Positions 8,492-16,297 of a stretch of DNA of 49,822 bases are shown piece after piece. The stretch comes from an uncultured bacterium (GTDB lineage Bacteria > Elusimicrobiota > Elusimicrobia > Elusimicrobiales > Elusimicrobiaceae), in the NCBI GenBank assembly GCA_949294095.1, contig CASFFZ010000013.1:1-49822 (forward strand), given 5' to 3'. Within the stretch, counting starts at the first letter, position 1, and each line of letters starts with the position of its first letter. Both the position numbers and the translations under genes were made by a program. The notes beneath the pieces are model-generated. The model was not told where the DNA came from. It was given only the letters and a program-made list of their open reading frames with translations, and ran no database searches.

Positions 8492-8520
8492 TTGTACAAA
8501 AGAGAAAAATTCGGTATAAT
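8492..8520 (+). promoter_or_regulatory. Strong promoter of the 8528-8767 leader unit
   Basis: TTGTAC (8492-8497), 17-nt spacer and a consensus TATAAT (8515-8520). An ATG follows 7 nt later at 8528, matching the leaderless pattern seen elsewhere in the window. Confidence 0.65.
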
Positions 8521-8527
8521 CTTATTT

Positions 8528-8716
8528 ATGATTTGCAAAAACTTTTTTTCCGCTTATAAGGAATCTTCTTGCGCCGCTCTTGCGCAAGGAGCCGTTTTTG
8601 CATCCGGACTGCTAAACAGCCGCTTCCTAAATAATGGAATTTTTTCCCGCTTGATTATTAATGTGATTATCATTATTAAACACGGTCGCGCGTCCGGGCT
8701 AATACAATCATTTTAA
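8528..8716 (+). CDS. 62-codon leader ORF or non-coding leader upstream of an ART-like gene
   Basis: From the ATG at 8528, a 62-residue frame runs to a TAA at 8714-8716. It has no recognisable domain; its C-terminal part is strikingly rich in Ile codons (LIINVIIIIKHG). The transcript from the strong promoter would end at the 14-bp terminator at 8733-8765. A GCATCCGG stretch near 8608-8615 and TCCGGG near 8694-8699 can pair with the left arm of that terminator, so alternative structures are possible. This layout resembles a translational attenuator. The alternative is a structured small RNA of about 240 nt with a chance frame. The downstream gene is not an amino-acid biosynthesis gene, which weakens the classical reading. 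Confidence 0.35.
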   Translation: MICKNFFSAYKESSCAALAQGAVFASGLLNSRFLNNGIFSRLIINVIIIIKHGRASGLIQSF

Positions 8717-8732
8717 ACGAATTATTGATTTT

Positions 8733-8765
8733 AAAACCCCGGATGTGTACATCCGGGGTTTTTTT
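8733..8765 (+). terminator. Very strong terminator between leader unit and ART-like gene
   Basis: A perfect 14-bp stem (8733-8746 with 8749-8762) and T7 tail. Because the next gene starts only 47 nt on and lacks an obvious promoter, this may act as an attenuator rather than an absolute stop. Confidence 0.85.
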
Positions 8766-8811
8766 ATGTGTATTTCAAATTTATAAATTCAATGACAAAA
8801 GAGGAAAAATT

Positions 8812-9708
8812 ATGAACTTATTGACTAAAGCCGTCTGGACGGGATTTGCATGCGTTTTTGCGGTAACAACCGTACAGGCGCAGGTTCCCGCCGGCAAAAT
8901 ACTGGCCCCGGCCCTTAAAACGATGAAACCCTATCCCAAAATTATCCGTCCGCTCATGCCCGAAAAAATCACCCGCTTGGCTTCCGCCTCGGTTGCGCCG
9001 GCGCCCGTCATATCCACGGGCTGGTATTACAACCGCCGCCGGCCGGGAAATACCCTTCCCAACCTCAAAATTTCCAAAGAACACCTGAACCGGGCTTTTT
9101 TAAAAAAACAAGCGGAAAAGCAAAAAAAAGACCGCCTTGTTTTCGTAGCGAACATTCTCATACACAAAGATGCTTTGCTGCGCGGTTATCATTTGCCGGA
9201 AGAGTATTTAGAAGGCTTTTTTATGAAACGCATTTTCCCGTATCAGTCCGCACCGCATTACACGGCCGATGAAGATTCCGACCAATTTTTGTTTCGCGGG
9301 ATGCTCCTTACGCCGGAAGAATTGATTCAAATTTTAAACAAAGGTTTTTCGCCTAAAACCTCCGCCTGGAATGCCGGAACGGACGGGCGGGCGGCTGTCA
9401 GCCTGTCTTCTTCCATCACGGAAGCCAGCCACTATATTTTCCAAAACGGCAGCAAAGCAAACGGCATAGGCGTCGTGTTTGAAATCCGCCGTACGCCTGG
9501 TATGCAATTGGGCACCCATCCCCTTTTAAACAAAACGAAAACCATCTATTATTCGTACGAAAATATCGCCCCCGAAGCGATTGCCAACGTGTATATTTGG
9601 GGAGAATACGGACTGGAAAATTTAAAAAATGTATTAAATAACGCCAAAACGGGCCACATCCGGCCGCACCAACGCTGGACAGGGCAATTTGGAAGAATGC
9701 TCTTTTAG
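8812..9708 (+). CDS. Secreted protein with ADP-ribosyltransferase-like pattern
   Basis: A 298-residue exported protein from the ATG at 8812 (AGAGGA site upstream; signal peptide residues 1-23, cleavage near VQAQ). After a basic linker, the C-terminal half shows the order of elements seen in R-S-E ADP-ribosyltransferases such as pertussis toxin S1: LFRGM (Arg162), a helix LTPEELIQILNKGFSPK, AVSLSSSITEASHYIF (196-210, compare the STS strand and helix), GIGVVFEIRRTPG, and IAPEAIANVYIW (252-263), which parallels the IPPENI segment. The Glu expected in the third motif is not obvious (sequence TIYYSYEN), so it may be inactive or use a shifted residue. No homology search was run; treat as a fold-level suggestion. 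Confidence 0.45.
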   Translation: MNLLTKAVWTGFACVFAVTTVQAQVPAGKILAPALKTMKPYPKIIRPLMPEKITRLASASVAPAPVISTGWYYNRRRPGNTLPNLKISKEHLNRAFLKKQAEKQKKDRLVFVANILIHKDALLRGYHLPEEYLEGFFMKRIFPYQSAPHYTADEDSDQFLFRGMLLTPEELIQILNKGFSPKTSAWNAGTDGRAAVSLSSSITEASHYIFQNGSKANGIGVVFEIRRTPGMQLGTHPLLNKTKTIYYSYENIAPEAIANVYIWGEYGLENLKNVLNNAKTGHIRPHQRWTGQFGRMLF

Positions 9709-9712
9709 CATA

Positions 9713-9738
9713 AAAAACCCGCCTTTCGGCGGGTTTTT
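9713..9738. terminator. Bidirectional terminator
   Basis: A stem AAAAACCCGCC/GGCGGGTTTTT with TTTC loop lies between convergent genes (ART-like plus strand, barrel minus strand) and can serve both. Confidence 0.92.
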
Positions 9739-9740
9739 GT

Positions 9741-10631
9741 TTATTTGGAAATTTCGTCGGCCGCTTTAAACAAGTGGCTAAAGGAAAGCGACACCCCGAT
9801 ATACAGGTTTTCGCCCCGCTTGCCGAAATACTTGGCCTGCGCCGTGTAGAAACTTACGAAAGGAGCTAAATACAAGTTCTTATACAGCTGCACTTCCAGG
9901 CGGGCGTCGGCGGAAAATTCATAATCCAAATCCGTCTGGTTGTTTTGGGATTCGCTTAAATAATCGCGAAAGAAAACTTCATACTTGGCCACCACGCCTT
10001 CCCGCACGGGCTGTTCTATTTTAAGGCCCGCTTCCCACGCCAGCTTGTTGGAAGTGGGGGAATACGTATAATCCCGCTCGCCCACCACCGCGGCGAACAA
10101 GCTTTTTAAATACGTGCCTTCAAAAAGCTTTACACCCGCCGTGGCGCGAAGCACTTTCTTGCGGGCGGCGTCTTCCGGCTTGGTAAATTCGGTTTCATAG
10201 CCTAAATTGGCAAAGGGCCCCAGTTCAAAACCGCCTAAAAAATTAGGGATATTCCACAACCGCTGGGTATAGCCGGTGGTAAACAGGATTTGGTCGGCGC
10301 TTTCGTTGGTCAGCGTTTCGCCGTCCACCGGGCGGATTTTGGTGCGCCCGTAATCCAAAATCAGTTCGTTGCTCCACAAATAGCGGTGGGCATAATAATC
10401 GGCCGACGCATCCAAAAACCCGCGAATGGCCGTTTGGGAATCGGCATTCAGGCGCGCCTGCGGGAAATCTTTATATTCCGTGGCGTTTTTTACCTCGGTG
10501 GAATTAAAATCAAACGACAGCTTGGAAAGTTCCACTTCCCAGCCTCGTTTGACGCCTTCCGCCCCGGCCCTTGCGCCGGTCAACAACATCATACTGCAAA
10601 ATAATACACAGCAAACCAAAGTTCGTTTCAT
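9741..10631 (-). CDS. Outer-membrane beta-barrel protein of unknown function
   Basis: A 296-residue protein with a signal peptide (MKRTLVCCVLFCSMMLLTGARAGA) and alternating amphipathic strands throughout, for example WEVELSKLSFDFN, AIRGFLDASADYYAHRYLWSNELILDYG, ATAGVKLFEGTYLKSLFAAVVGER, and a last strand NLYIGVSLSFSHLF. The design (a full-length barrel with W/Y girdles and short turns) resembles DUF481/DUF3078-type outer-membrane proteins, but I cannot name the family. It starts 13 nt after the alaX stop with an AAGGAT ribosome site inside the gap, so the two genes probably form an operon although their functions look unrelated. The shared terminator lies at 9713-9738. Confidence 0.65.
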   Translation of the reverse strand: MKRTLVCCVLFCSMMLLTGARAGAEGVKRGWEVELSKLSFDFNSTEVKNATEYKDFPQARLNADSQTAIRGFLDASADYYAHRYLWSNELILDYGRTKIRPVDGETLTNESADQILFTTGYTQRLWNIPNFLGGFELGPFANLGYETEFTKPEDAARKKVLRATAGVKLFEGTYLKSLFAAVVGERDYTYSPTSNKLAWEAGLKIEQPVREGVVAKYEVFFRDYLSESQNNQTDLDYEFSADARLEVQLYKNLYLAPFVSFYTAQAKYFGKRGENLYIGVSLSFSHLFKAADEISK

Positions 10632-10644
10632 TTTTTTATCCTTT

Positions 10645-11103
10645 TTATTTTTCTAATTTAAACCGCACGCGCAACCGTCCGTTTTGATAATCCCAGCTAA
10701 ACAGGTTAAAATGCCCGATTTCGCGGGTATTCTGCACGTGTTTTCCAATGCAGGGGCACACGTCATATCCGCCCACCCGCACCAGCCGCACCGTAGAAAT
10801 CTGCTCCGGCAGGGAAGACAAATCCACGCTTTTTTCCGCCACGTCGCGCGGCAGTTCTTCGGCCGTTACCGGCAGCTGGCCGGCAATCACGTCGTTTACC
10901 AGCGCTTCCACTTCGCGCATTTGTGCTTCGGTGGGGGCAGCCGGCAGGAAATAATCGCATTTGGATTTATCTTTCTCAATGTGATTGGTTTTGCTCCGGG
11001 CGCAGCCAAACACCCGTACCATCGTTTGGTTTAAAATGTGTTCCGCCGTGTGCATGGGGGCGTAATAATCTTTCTTGGGAGAGAGTTCGGGGTTGGTTTG
11101 CAT
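10645..11103 (-). CDS. alaX: AlaX-type alanyl-tRNA editing protein
   Basis: A 152-residue free-standing homologue of the AlaRS editing domain, which hydrolyses misacylated Ser- or Gly-tRNA-Ala. Zinc-binding motifs are visible: HTAEH (His18, His22) and CPCIGKH (Cys118, His122). The IGHFNLFSWDYQNGRLRVRFKL ending is typical of the AlaX-S type. The start at 11103 is chosen over an upstream in-frame ATG at 11163 because the extra 20 residues are not family-like and contain the promoter: TTGAAA, 17 nt, TACAAT, 6 nt, ATG. There is no Shine-Dalgarno, so this gene is probably leaderless. First gene of an operon with the barrel gene. Confidence 0.88.
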   Translation of the reverse strand: MQTNPELSPKKDYYAPMHTAEHILNQTMVRVFGCARSKTNHIEKDKSKCDYFLPAAPTEAQMREVEALVNDVIAGQLPVTAEELPRDVAEKSVDLSSLPEQISTVRLVRVGGYDVCPCIGKHVQNTREIGHFNLFSWDYQNGRLRVRFKLEK

Positions 11104-11109
11104 GGGTAT

Positions 11110-11138
11110 ATTGTAGCGGATTTGGGGCGTCTTTTCAA
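11110..11138 (-). promoter_or_regulatory. Leaderless-type promoter of alaX
   Basis: Read on the minus strand: TTGAAA (11138-11133), 17-nt spacer, TACAAT (11115-11110), 6 nt, then the ATG ending at 11101. The -10 and the 6-nt gap (ATACCC) are nearly identical to those before the AsmA gene (ATACCT). Confidence 0.7.
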
Positions 11139-11268
11139 CGCAAAAAATAGACGGGCGCGCCACGTACCCGATGACAACGCTCTCTAAAAATAATAAAATA
11201 TATATCAGAAGGGGAAGCTGTTTGGCCCCTTACTTTAGATGTGATGATTGAGGAAGAATAGATACATT

Positions 11269-12690
11269 ATGCCTAAGAATACAGACTTTTGCAAAATCGT
11301 CGCGACCATTGGGCCCGACACCAGCAATGAAAAAGCAATTGAACAATTAGTTTTAGCCGGGGTATCCGTGTTCCGCTGCAACTGCAGCCACGGCTCTTTG
11401 CCGGAATACCAGGAAAGAGTAACCAACATCCGCAAAATGGAAAAGAAATACAACTGCACCCTGGGTATTTTATTTGACTTGCAAGGCCCGAAGCTTCGCA
11501 TCGGCACCTTTAAAGATTACCGCATTACCTTGAAAGAAGGCGACAAATTCCGCCTGGATATGAACCCGGAACCGGGCGACCAGACCCGCGTCTGCCTGCC
11601 GCACAAAGAAATTTTTGCCGCGATGAAAGACGGCCTGGAGCTTTTGCTTAACGACGGCGTCGTCCGCCTGCGCGTAGACGCCCACACCGCCGACACGGCC
11701 GACTGCACCGTCATCGCCGGCGGCGAACTGTCCAACAAAAAAGGCGTCAACGTGCCCGGCGTAAAACTGCCGCTCTCCGCGCTGACCGCCAAAGACAAAG
11801 AAGATTTGAAAATTGCCGAAATGCTGGGCGCCGATTTTATCGGTCTGTCCTTCGTACAGGAGCCGGAAGACATCATTGAGCTGCGCAGCTTGATGAAATC
11901 CAAAGCCCACATCATCGCCAAGATCGAAAAACCCTCCGCCATTGAACACCTGCGCGAAATCATTGACTTGACCGACGTCATTATGGTTGCCCGCGGCGAC
12001 TTGGGCGTGGAAACCAGCCCCGAACTGGTGCCGGTACTGCAAAAGAAAATCGTTTCCGGCTGCCGCAAAGCGGGCAAACCGGTCATCGTAGCTACGCAGA
12101 TGTTGGAATCCATGATTCACAACATTATGCCCACCCGCGCCGAAGCTTCCGACGTGGCCACCGCCGTTTACGACGGTGTGGACGCGGTCATGCTCTCGGC
12201 CGAAACCGCCCAGGGAGACCACCCCTACGAAGCCGTGGCCACCATGCGCCGCATCATTGAAACGGTTGAAAAAGACCACCGCTACCGCAAAGGGCTTTCC
12301 ACCTTGGAACGCAAAAACGATTCCACCAAAGAAGGCGCCATCACCTCGGCCGCCAGCCTGGTAGCCACCAATATGGATACCGCCAACGTGATCGTAACGT
12401 TCACGGACTCCGGCTCCACCACCCTGCGTGCTTCCCAACAGCGCGCCGGCGGGCTGCCGATCTTGGCCCTGACGCCTAACATTACCACGGCCCGCCAGTT
12501 GGCGGTTGTGTGGGGCGTTACGCCGATTGTGATTGAAAACCTGAAAAACTTTGACGATATGACCGCCGAAACCAAAAAAGCCGTTTTGGCGCAAAAACTC
12601 GCCAAAGAAGGCGACAACGTGGTGGTAACCGCCGGTATTCCGTTCGGAAAAGCCGGAACCACCAATATGCTTTACGTAATGAACATCTAA
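11269..12690 (+). CDS. pyk: Pyruvate kinase
   Basis: Converts phosphoenolpyruvate and ADP to pyruvate and ATP. The 473 residues begin with the N-terminal barrel motif KIVATIGPDTSN, then FRCNCSHG (normally FRxNFSHG; the Arg, Asn, Ser and His are kept), FDLQGPKLRIG, the K+/Mg2+ region AKIEKPSA, the catalytic signature MVARGDLGVE, and ATQMLESM. The C-terminal allosteric domain (from about residue 355) is present. The start at 11269 has an AGGAAG site; a TTG at 11248 is in frame but lies on top of that site. A small inverted repeat AAGGGG/CCCCTT (11209-11231) lies in the 5' leader. Monocistronic. Confidence 0.97.
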   Translation: MPKNTDFCKIVATIGPDTSNEKAIEQLVLAGVSVFRCNCSHGSLPEYQERVTNIRKMEKKYNCTLGILFDLQGPKLRIGTFKDYRITLKEGDKFRLDMNPEPGDQTRVCLPHKEIFAAMKDGLELLLNDGVVRLRVDAHTADTADCTVIAGGELSNKKGVNVPGVKLPLSALTAKDKEDLKIAEMLGADFIGLSFVQEPEDIIELRSLMKSKAHIIAKIEKPSAIEHLREIIDLTDVIMVARGDLGVETSPELVPVLQKKIVSGCRKAGKPVIVATQMLESMIHNIMPTRAEASDVATAVYDGVDAVMLSAETAQGDHPYEAVATMRRIIETVEKDHRYRKGLSTLERKNDSTKEGAITSAASLVATNMDTANVIVTFTDSGSTTLRASQQRAGGLPILALTPNITTARQLAVVWGVTPIVIENLKNFDDMTAETKKAVLAQKLAKEGDNVVVTAGIPFGKAGTTNMLYVMNI

Positions 12691-12709
12691 CTTGCGTAAA
12701 CTATTTGCA

Positions 12710-12739
12710 AATCCCCTGCCCCGGCAGGGGATTTTTTTT
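12710..12739 (+). terminator. Rho-independent terminator of pyk
   Basis: An ATCCCCTG/CAGGGGAT stem with a CCCCGG loop and T8 tail. Confidence 0.92.
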
Positions 12740-12775
12740 GCTACACTGTACAAAAGCTTATACCAGGAGGGTGCT

Positions 12776-14365
12776 ATGCGCTTACGCAAAACGATGTTCC
12801 TTTGGGCGCTGCCGCTGGCCGTAGTGTGCTTTTGGCAGCCGCTCAGCGCGGAAAAGCTGGCCGTCTACCATACCAGCGATATACACGGCTACTATTTCTC
12901 CCGCGCCGATAAATCCGGGCAGCCTCACGGCGGGTTTGCCGTTTTAGAAAACGTCCTGCTGCAAGAAAAAGAACCTTTTGTGATACTGGACTCGGGCGAT
13001 TTTTCAAGCGGCAATAAAGAAGCCAACTCCTCCGACGGCCGCTACTCCGTTGAACTGATGAACGCCGCCGGCAAAACCCCCAAAAACCTATCGGGCCAAG
13101 GCTACGCCGCGCTGACCATCGGCAACCACGACAGCGATTTCGGCGCCGAAACGCTGGGCCAAATGCTGGGCGGTTTTAACGGGGAAGTGCTTTCCGTCAA
13201 TGTAGAAGGTTTGCAAATCCCCGGCAAACAGATTCATCCCTATAAAATTTTCAATTGGAACGGCAAAAAGGTGGCCGTCATCGGTTTTTCTATGGACGGC
13301 CCCGGCATGAGCGGCATGGAGCTCAAAAAACTTTCCGCCGCCGATTGGGAAAAACTGCTTCAAGAAATCCAGGCTGCGCAGCCCGACGCCGTACTGCTGC
13401 TGGCCCACGATTCCATTGCCGACCCGCGCAAACCTTCCCAATTAATGGATGTGCTCACGGCCGCGCCGTCCGCCGCCGAAACGATTGACGTATTTTTAGG
13501 CGGCCACGCCCACCTGCAGCACGCCCAGCATAAAATGGGCGACAACGGCCCGCTGTTTGTGGAAAGCGGATCCATGCTGGAAGGCGTCAGCCGCGTAGAA
13601 TTGGATTTTGACGATAAAACCGGCCAATTAACCGGCGTTACGTCTTCTTATATCGCTTTAAATCCCGCAAAATGGGGGGAAAATAAGGCCGTTAAGGAAA
13701 AGCTGGATCAGATAGAGGACAAATCGCTAACGCGCGTTTTTGCCTCGGTTCCGGCCACTCTCTATAAATACCCGCAAGGGCCGGACGCCGCACCGGATGT
13801 GGCCAAAATGCTGGCCGATTATATGACAAAATGGCTGGAACCCCAGGAAAAAGTGGATTTTGCCCTGTTCCAGCTGCCGGGCATCCGCCGCGATTTAAAC
13901 CCCGGCAACCTGACGGGGCGCGACTTGGCTGAACTGCTGCCGTATACGGAATACGTGTCCACCTTCAACATTACCGGCAAAAAATTTAAACAGGCCGTTG
14001 AGGACAGTTTAAAATGCAACCCGGACGGGAAAAATTATTCCATGTTTGCCTATTCGGACAATGTCTACATTGAATACAAATGCAAACCCGGCAACAAAAA
14101 ACATCCCGTCAAAGTAACAAAACTGTTGCTTAACGGCAAAAAAATGTCCGGCCGGAAAACCTACCGCGCCGCCGCGATTGGGCATATTCCGGACGGGTAT
14201 TTTGAAGGAGCTCCTTTCAAAATTACCAAAAATCCGCAGAAAAAAATCTACAAAAAAACAAGCGGCGAACTGCTGTTTGACATTGTAGAGCAACTGCCGG
14301 GCCAAACGCCTGCCGAAAAACAGTTTAAAGCGCCGCAAGATCTGCGCATCAAACAGGTAGAATAA
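12776..14365 (+). CDS. UshA-type 5'-nucleotidase / metallophosphoesterase, exported
   Basis: A 529-residue exported protein with signal peptide (residues 1-25, cleavage after LSA). The metallophosphoesterase domain shows HTSDIHG (32-38), LDSGDF (71-76), GNHDSDFG (116-123), LLAHDS and GGHAHLQH, the dinuclear metal ligands. The C-terminal 5'-nucleotidase domain (about 345-500) has GIRRDLNPGNLTGRDLAELLPYTEYV and the following ITGKKFKQAVEDSL helix. Expected role: periplasmic hydrolysis of nucleotides or UDP-sugars to release nucleosides and phosphate. The start was placed at 12776 because of the AGGAGGG site and immediate signal peptide; an upstream in-frame ATG at 12692 lies in the pyk terminator. 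It could cooperate with the Na/Pi symporter in phosphate scavenging (inference). Confidence 0.9.
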   Translation: MRLRKTMFLWALPLAVVCFWQPLSAEKLAVYHTSDIHGYYFSRADKSGQPHGGFAVLENVLLQEKEPFVILDSGDFSSGNKEANSSDGRYSVELMNAAGKTPKNLSGQGYAALTIGNHDSDFGAETLGQMLGGFNGEVLSVNVEGLQIPGKQIHPYKIFNWNGKKVAVIGFSMDGPGMSGMELKKLSAADWEKLLQEIQAAQPDAVLLLAHDSIADPRKPSQLMDVLTAAPSAAETIDVFLGGHAHLQHAQHKMGDNGPLFVESGSMLEGVSRVELDFDDKTGQLTGVTSSYIALNPAKWGENKAVKEKLDQIEDKSLTRVFASVPATLYKYPQGPDAAPDVAKMLADYMTKWLEPQEKVDFALFQLPGIRRDLNPGNLTGRDLAELLPYTEYVSTFNITGKKFKQAVEDSLKCNPDGKNYSMFAYSDNVYIEYKCKPGNKKHPVKVTKLLLNGKKMSGRKTYRAAAIGHIPDGYFEGAPFKITKNPQKKIYKKTSGELLFDIVEQLPGQTPAEKQFKAPQDLRIKQVE

Positions 14366-14394
14366 CCTAAATCGGGCGTTGTTTTACGCAAAAG

Positions 14395-14425
14395 CCGGGC
14401 GGTTTAATTCGCCCGGTTTTTATTT
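14395..14425 (+). terminator. Rho-independent terminator
   Basis: CCGGGCG (14395-14401) and CGCCCGG (14410-14416) with TTTTTATTTT tail. Confidence 0.88.
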
Positions 14426-14684
14426 TCCGTCTGCATCAGCCAGCACGAATTGAAGCGGCGGCCGGTGCCTGTGCGCGGCGGCCGCGGGGCTTCTTCTGTC
14501 CCTCAACACCGCCGCCCTGCAAGCGGTGCTATCTATCGGATTTTTCAGCCGGCGCGCATTTGGGCCGCCGCCGCAAACCGCGGCCGCGCTCGTTGGGCCG
14601 TTCCTGCTTTCGTAACGCCTGCTGCGCGTGTTGCACGCGGCCGCCCTGTTGCTCCGCGGGCACGAAAACATTTCTTGTACACAT
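14426..14684. other. Unexplained very GC-rich spacer
   Basis: About 260 bases between two terminators with clearly higher GC than the flanks and many GGCCGC/GCGGCCGC words. Short open frames exist on both strands but their composition (Arg/Ala/Pro-rich) and lack of ribosome sites argue against coding. One plus-strand frame (about 14465-14612) is hydrophobic but has no start signal. I see no known RNA family. It could be a decayed gene, a horizontally acquired scrap, or a structured element. Confidence 0.4.
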
Positions 14685-14713
14685 AAAAAACCCCGCGTTT
14701 TGCGCGGGGTTTT
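14685..14713 (-). terminator. Terminator of the OPA transporter gene
   Basis: CCCCGCG/CGCGGGG stem flanked by A6 on the left (T6 on the minus strand) and T4 on the right; mainly serves the minus-strand gene ending at 14732. Confidence 0.88.
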
Positions 14714-14731
14714 GTAAAGGATTTTATAGCG

Positions 14732-16093
14732 TTATTTAGCGGCTGTGCTAATATCGCGGTTTTCTTTTTTCCAAGCCGTCATCACCAACAGTACGCCGAT
14801 GACGCAGGCCACGATGCAGGAGTTAAATACACCCGCCCAGCCCCAGTGTTCCAAAATAAAGGAAGCACCGCTGCCGGCCAAGAACCCGCCTACGTAGCCG
14901 AATAATCCGCAGAAACCGCACGCGGCGGCCACGGATTCTTTGGTGGTCAGCAAGGAGATCTGCACGTTGATCAGGTTCTGCGGGCCGTCCACGAAGAAAC
15001 CGAGCGCGGCGATGAAGAAACCCGTCAAGATCAGATGATCCGGGCCCGCAAACAGATAGAACCCGTAAGCGGAAATAGCCAACAACACAAAGTAAATCAC
15101 GTTAGAAGGCGTGCAGCGGCCGCCAAATACCTTAGACGTCAAGATACCGGCCGTAATACCGCCCAAAGCGCCCACCAAGGGGTTCAGCGTGAAGATCAGC
15201 GGGATGCTGGCTTTGGAAAGTTCGCGCGTATCCAAGAAGATGGCCGCCCACGACAACGTTACATAACGTACAAAGTACACGCACAGGAACGCTACGGACA
15301 AAATCCAGATGTATTTGTTCGTAAGTACATATTTGCGAAGGAGCGTCCAGTAGCTTTCGCCTTCGTTGGCTTCTTTGGTTACCAACTGCTGGCAGCCGGT
15401 GTATTCTTCCACAGGCGGCAGACCGACGCTCGCCGGAGTATCGGTTACGCTGCGCAGGATGTAGAAAGAGGTAATCAACCCCAAAATACCGGACAGCACA
15501 AATACATACTGCCAGTGAATTAGAGGCGTTACATCCATCAGTTTCAAAATGACCGCAGCAATGATAGCCGCAATGGAAATACCCACCGTATGGGCGGAAG
15601 CCCACAACGTCCACTTGCTCGCTCTTTCTTTAGGAGAGAACCAATACGCGAAAATACGCGAAATCGGAGGAAATCCCATAGACTGGAACGCCTGGTTTAA
15701 CGTCCAGAACAGAACCAAGAGGAAGAAAGAAGTCAAATAACCAAAGAACAGGTTAATGACAGAAGAGGCCATCAAACCAAAAGCCAAAAAAACGCGGATG
15801 TTGCTTTTGTCAGCCAACATACCGCTTACGAATTTGCCAATGCCGTACGCAATCAGCGAAATAGATACCATCAAACCGAATTGGTCGTTGGTGATACCCG
15901 TTTCTTCTTTAAACACGTGGGCAATCGGGTTCAGGTTCTGGCGGGTTACGTAGTACATGGCGTAACCGATATAGGCACTGATAAATAAGCGAAGTCTCCA
16001 GCGCTTATACTGCTTTGTAATTTCTTGAGGATCGGTTATTTTTTCCGCGGCATCGGGCAGCGGTTTAAACCAATCAATAAACTTCCGTAGCAT
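14732..16093 (-). CDS. Organophosphate:phosphate antiporter (GlpT/UhpT/UhpC family MFS)
   Basis: A 453-residue 12-helix membrane protein of the OPA family, which exchanges sugar phosphates or glycerol 3-phosphate for inorganic phosphate. Family marks: IGYAMYYVTRQNLNPIAHVF in helix 1, GIGKFVSGMLADKSNIRVFL after helix 2, the region FQSMGFPPISRIFAYWFSPKERASKWTLWASAHTVG (about 136-171) and the loop DTPASVGLPPVEEYTG, almost the same as in E. coli GlpT. The sequence does not decide between glycerol phosphate and hexose phosphate. The start at 16093 has an AGGAGAC site. A TATAAT promoter lies 50-80 nt upstream. A hexose-phosphate role would suit this glycolytic organism (inference). Confidence 0.88.
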   Translation of the reverse strand: MLRKFIDWFKPLPDAAEKITDPQEITKQYKRWRLRLFISAYIGYAMYYVTRQNLNPIAHVFKEETGITNDQFGLMVSISLIAYGIGKFVSGMLADKSNIRVFLAFGLMASSVINLFFGYLTSFFLLVLFWTLNQAFQSMGFPPISRIFAYWFSPKERASKWTLWASAHTVGISIAAIIAAVILKLMDVTPLIHWQYVFVLSGILGLITSFYILRSVTDTPASVGLPPVEEYTGCQQLVTKEANEGESYWTLLRKYVLTNKYIWILSVAFLCVYFVRYVTLSWAAIFLDTRELSKASIPLIFTLNPLVGALGGITAGILTSKVFGGRCTPSNVIYFVLLAISAYGFYLFAGPDHLILTGFFIAALGFFVDGPQNLINVQISLLTTKESVAAACGFCGLFGYVGGFLAGSGASFILEHWGWAGVFNSCIVACVIGVLLVMTAWKKENRDISTAAK

Positions 16094-16141
16094 TCAAGTC
16101 TCCTATTATATAATTAGTAATACGAACATCCTTACCACATT

Positions 16142-16170
16142 ATTATAACACATTTCCGTCTGTTTTTCAG
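16142..16170 (-). promoter_or_regulatory. Promoter of the OPA transporter gene
   Basis: On the minus strand: CTGAAA (16170-16165), 17-nt spacer, TATAAT (16147-16142). Confidence 0.6.
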
Positions 16171-16242
16171 AAGAAAATTTCATTCTTTTTTCAGCTGTTT
16201 TAAAAGCCGTTTTTTTGCTTCTTTTTTGCTTATCTTTAAATC

Positions 16243-16274
16243 AAAAAACCCCGGCCTTTTCAAGACCGGGGTTT
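16243..16274 (-). terminator. Terminator of the 1456-residue protein gene
   Basis: AAACCCCGG/CCGGGGTTT stem with an inner CTT/AAG; on the minus strand it is followed by T6. Also able to stop plus-strand readthrough. Confidence 0.85.
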
Positions 16275-16297
16275 AAAGTTACCGTCCCTAGCTGGAC

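Noticed and set aside
8527..8767. 6S RNA, tmRNA, SRP RNA or RNase P RNA
   Set aside because: None of the conserved signature sequences of these RNAs is present in the transcript.
11470..12789. 439-codon open frame antisense to pyk
   Set aside because: It is the mirror of a highly biased real gene: rich in Gly/His/Phe/Gln with no domain, no ribosome site, and pyk is certain.
14420..14686. Short frames on both strands of the GC-rich spacer
   Set aside because: Arg/Ala/Pro-rich composition, no start signals, no recognisable domain.
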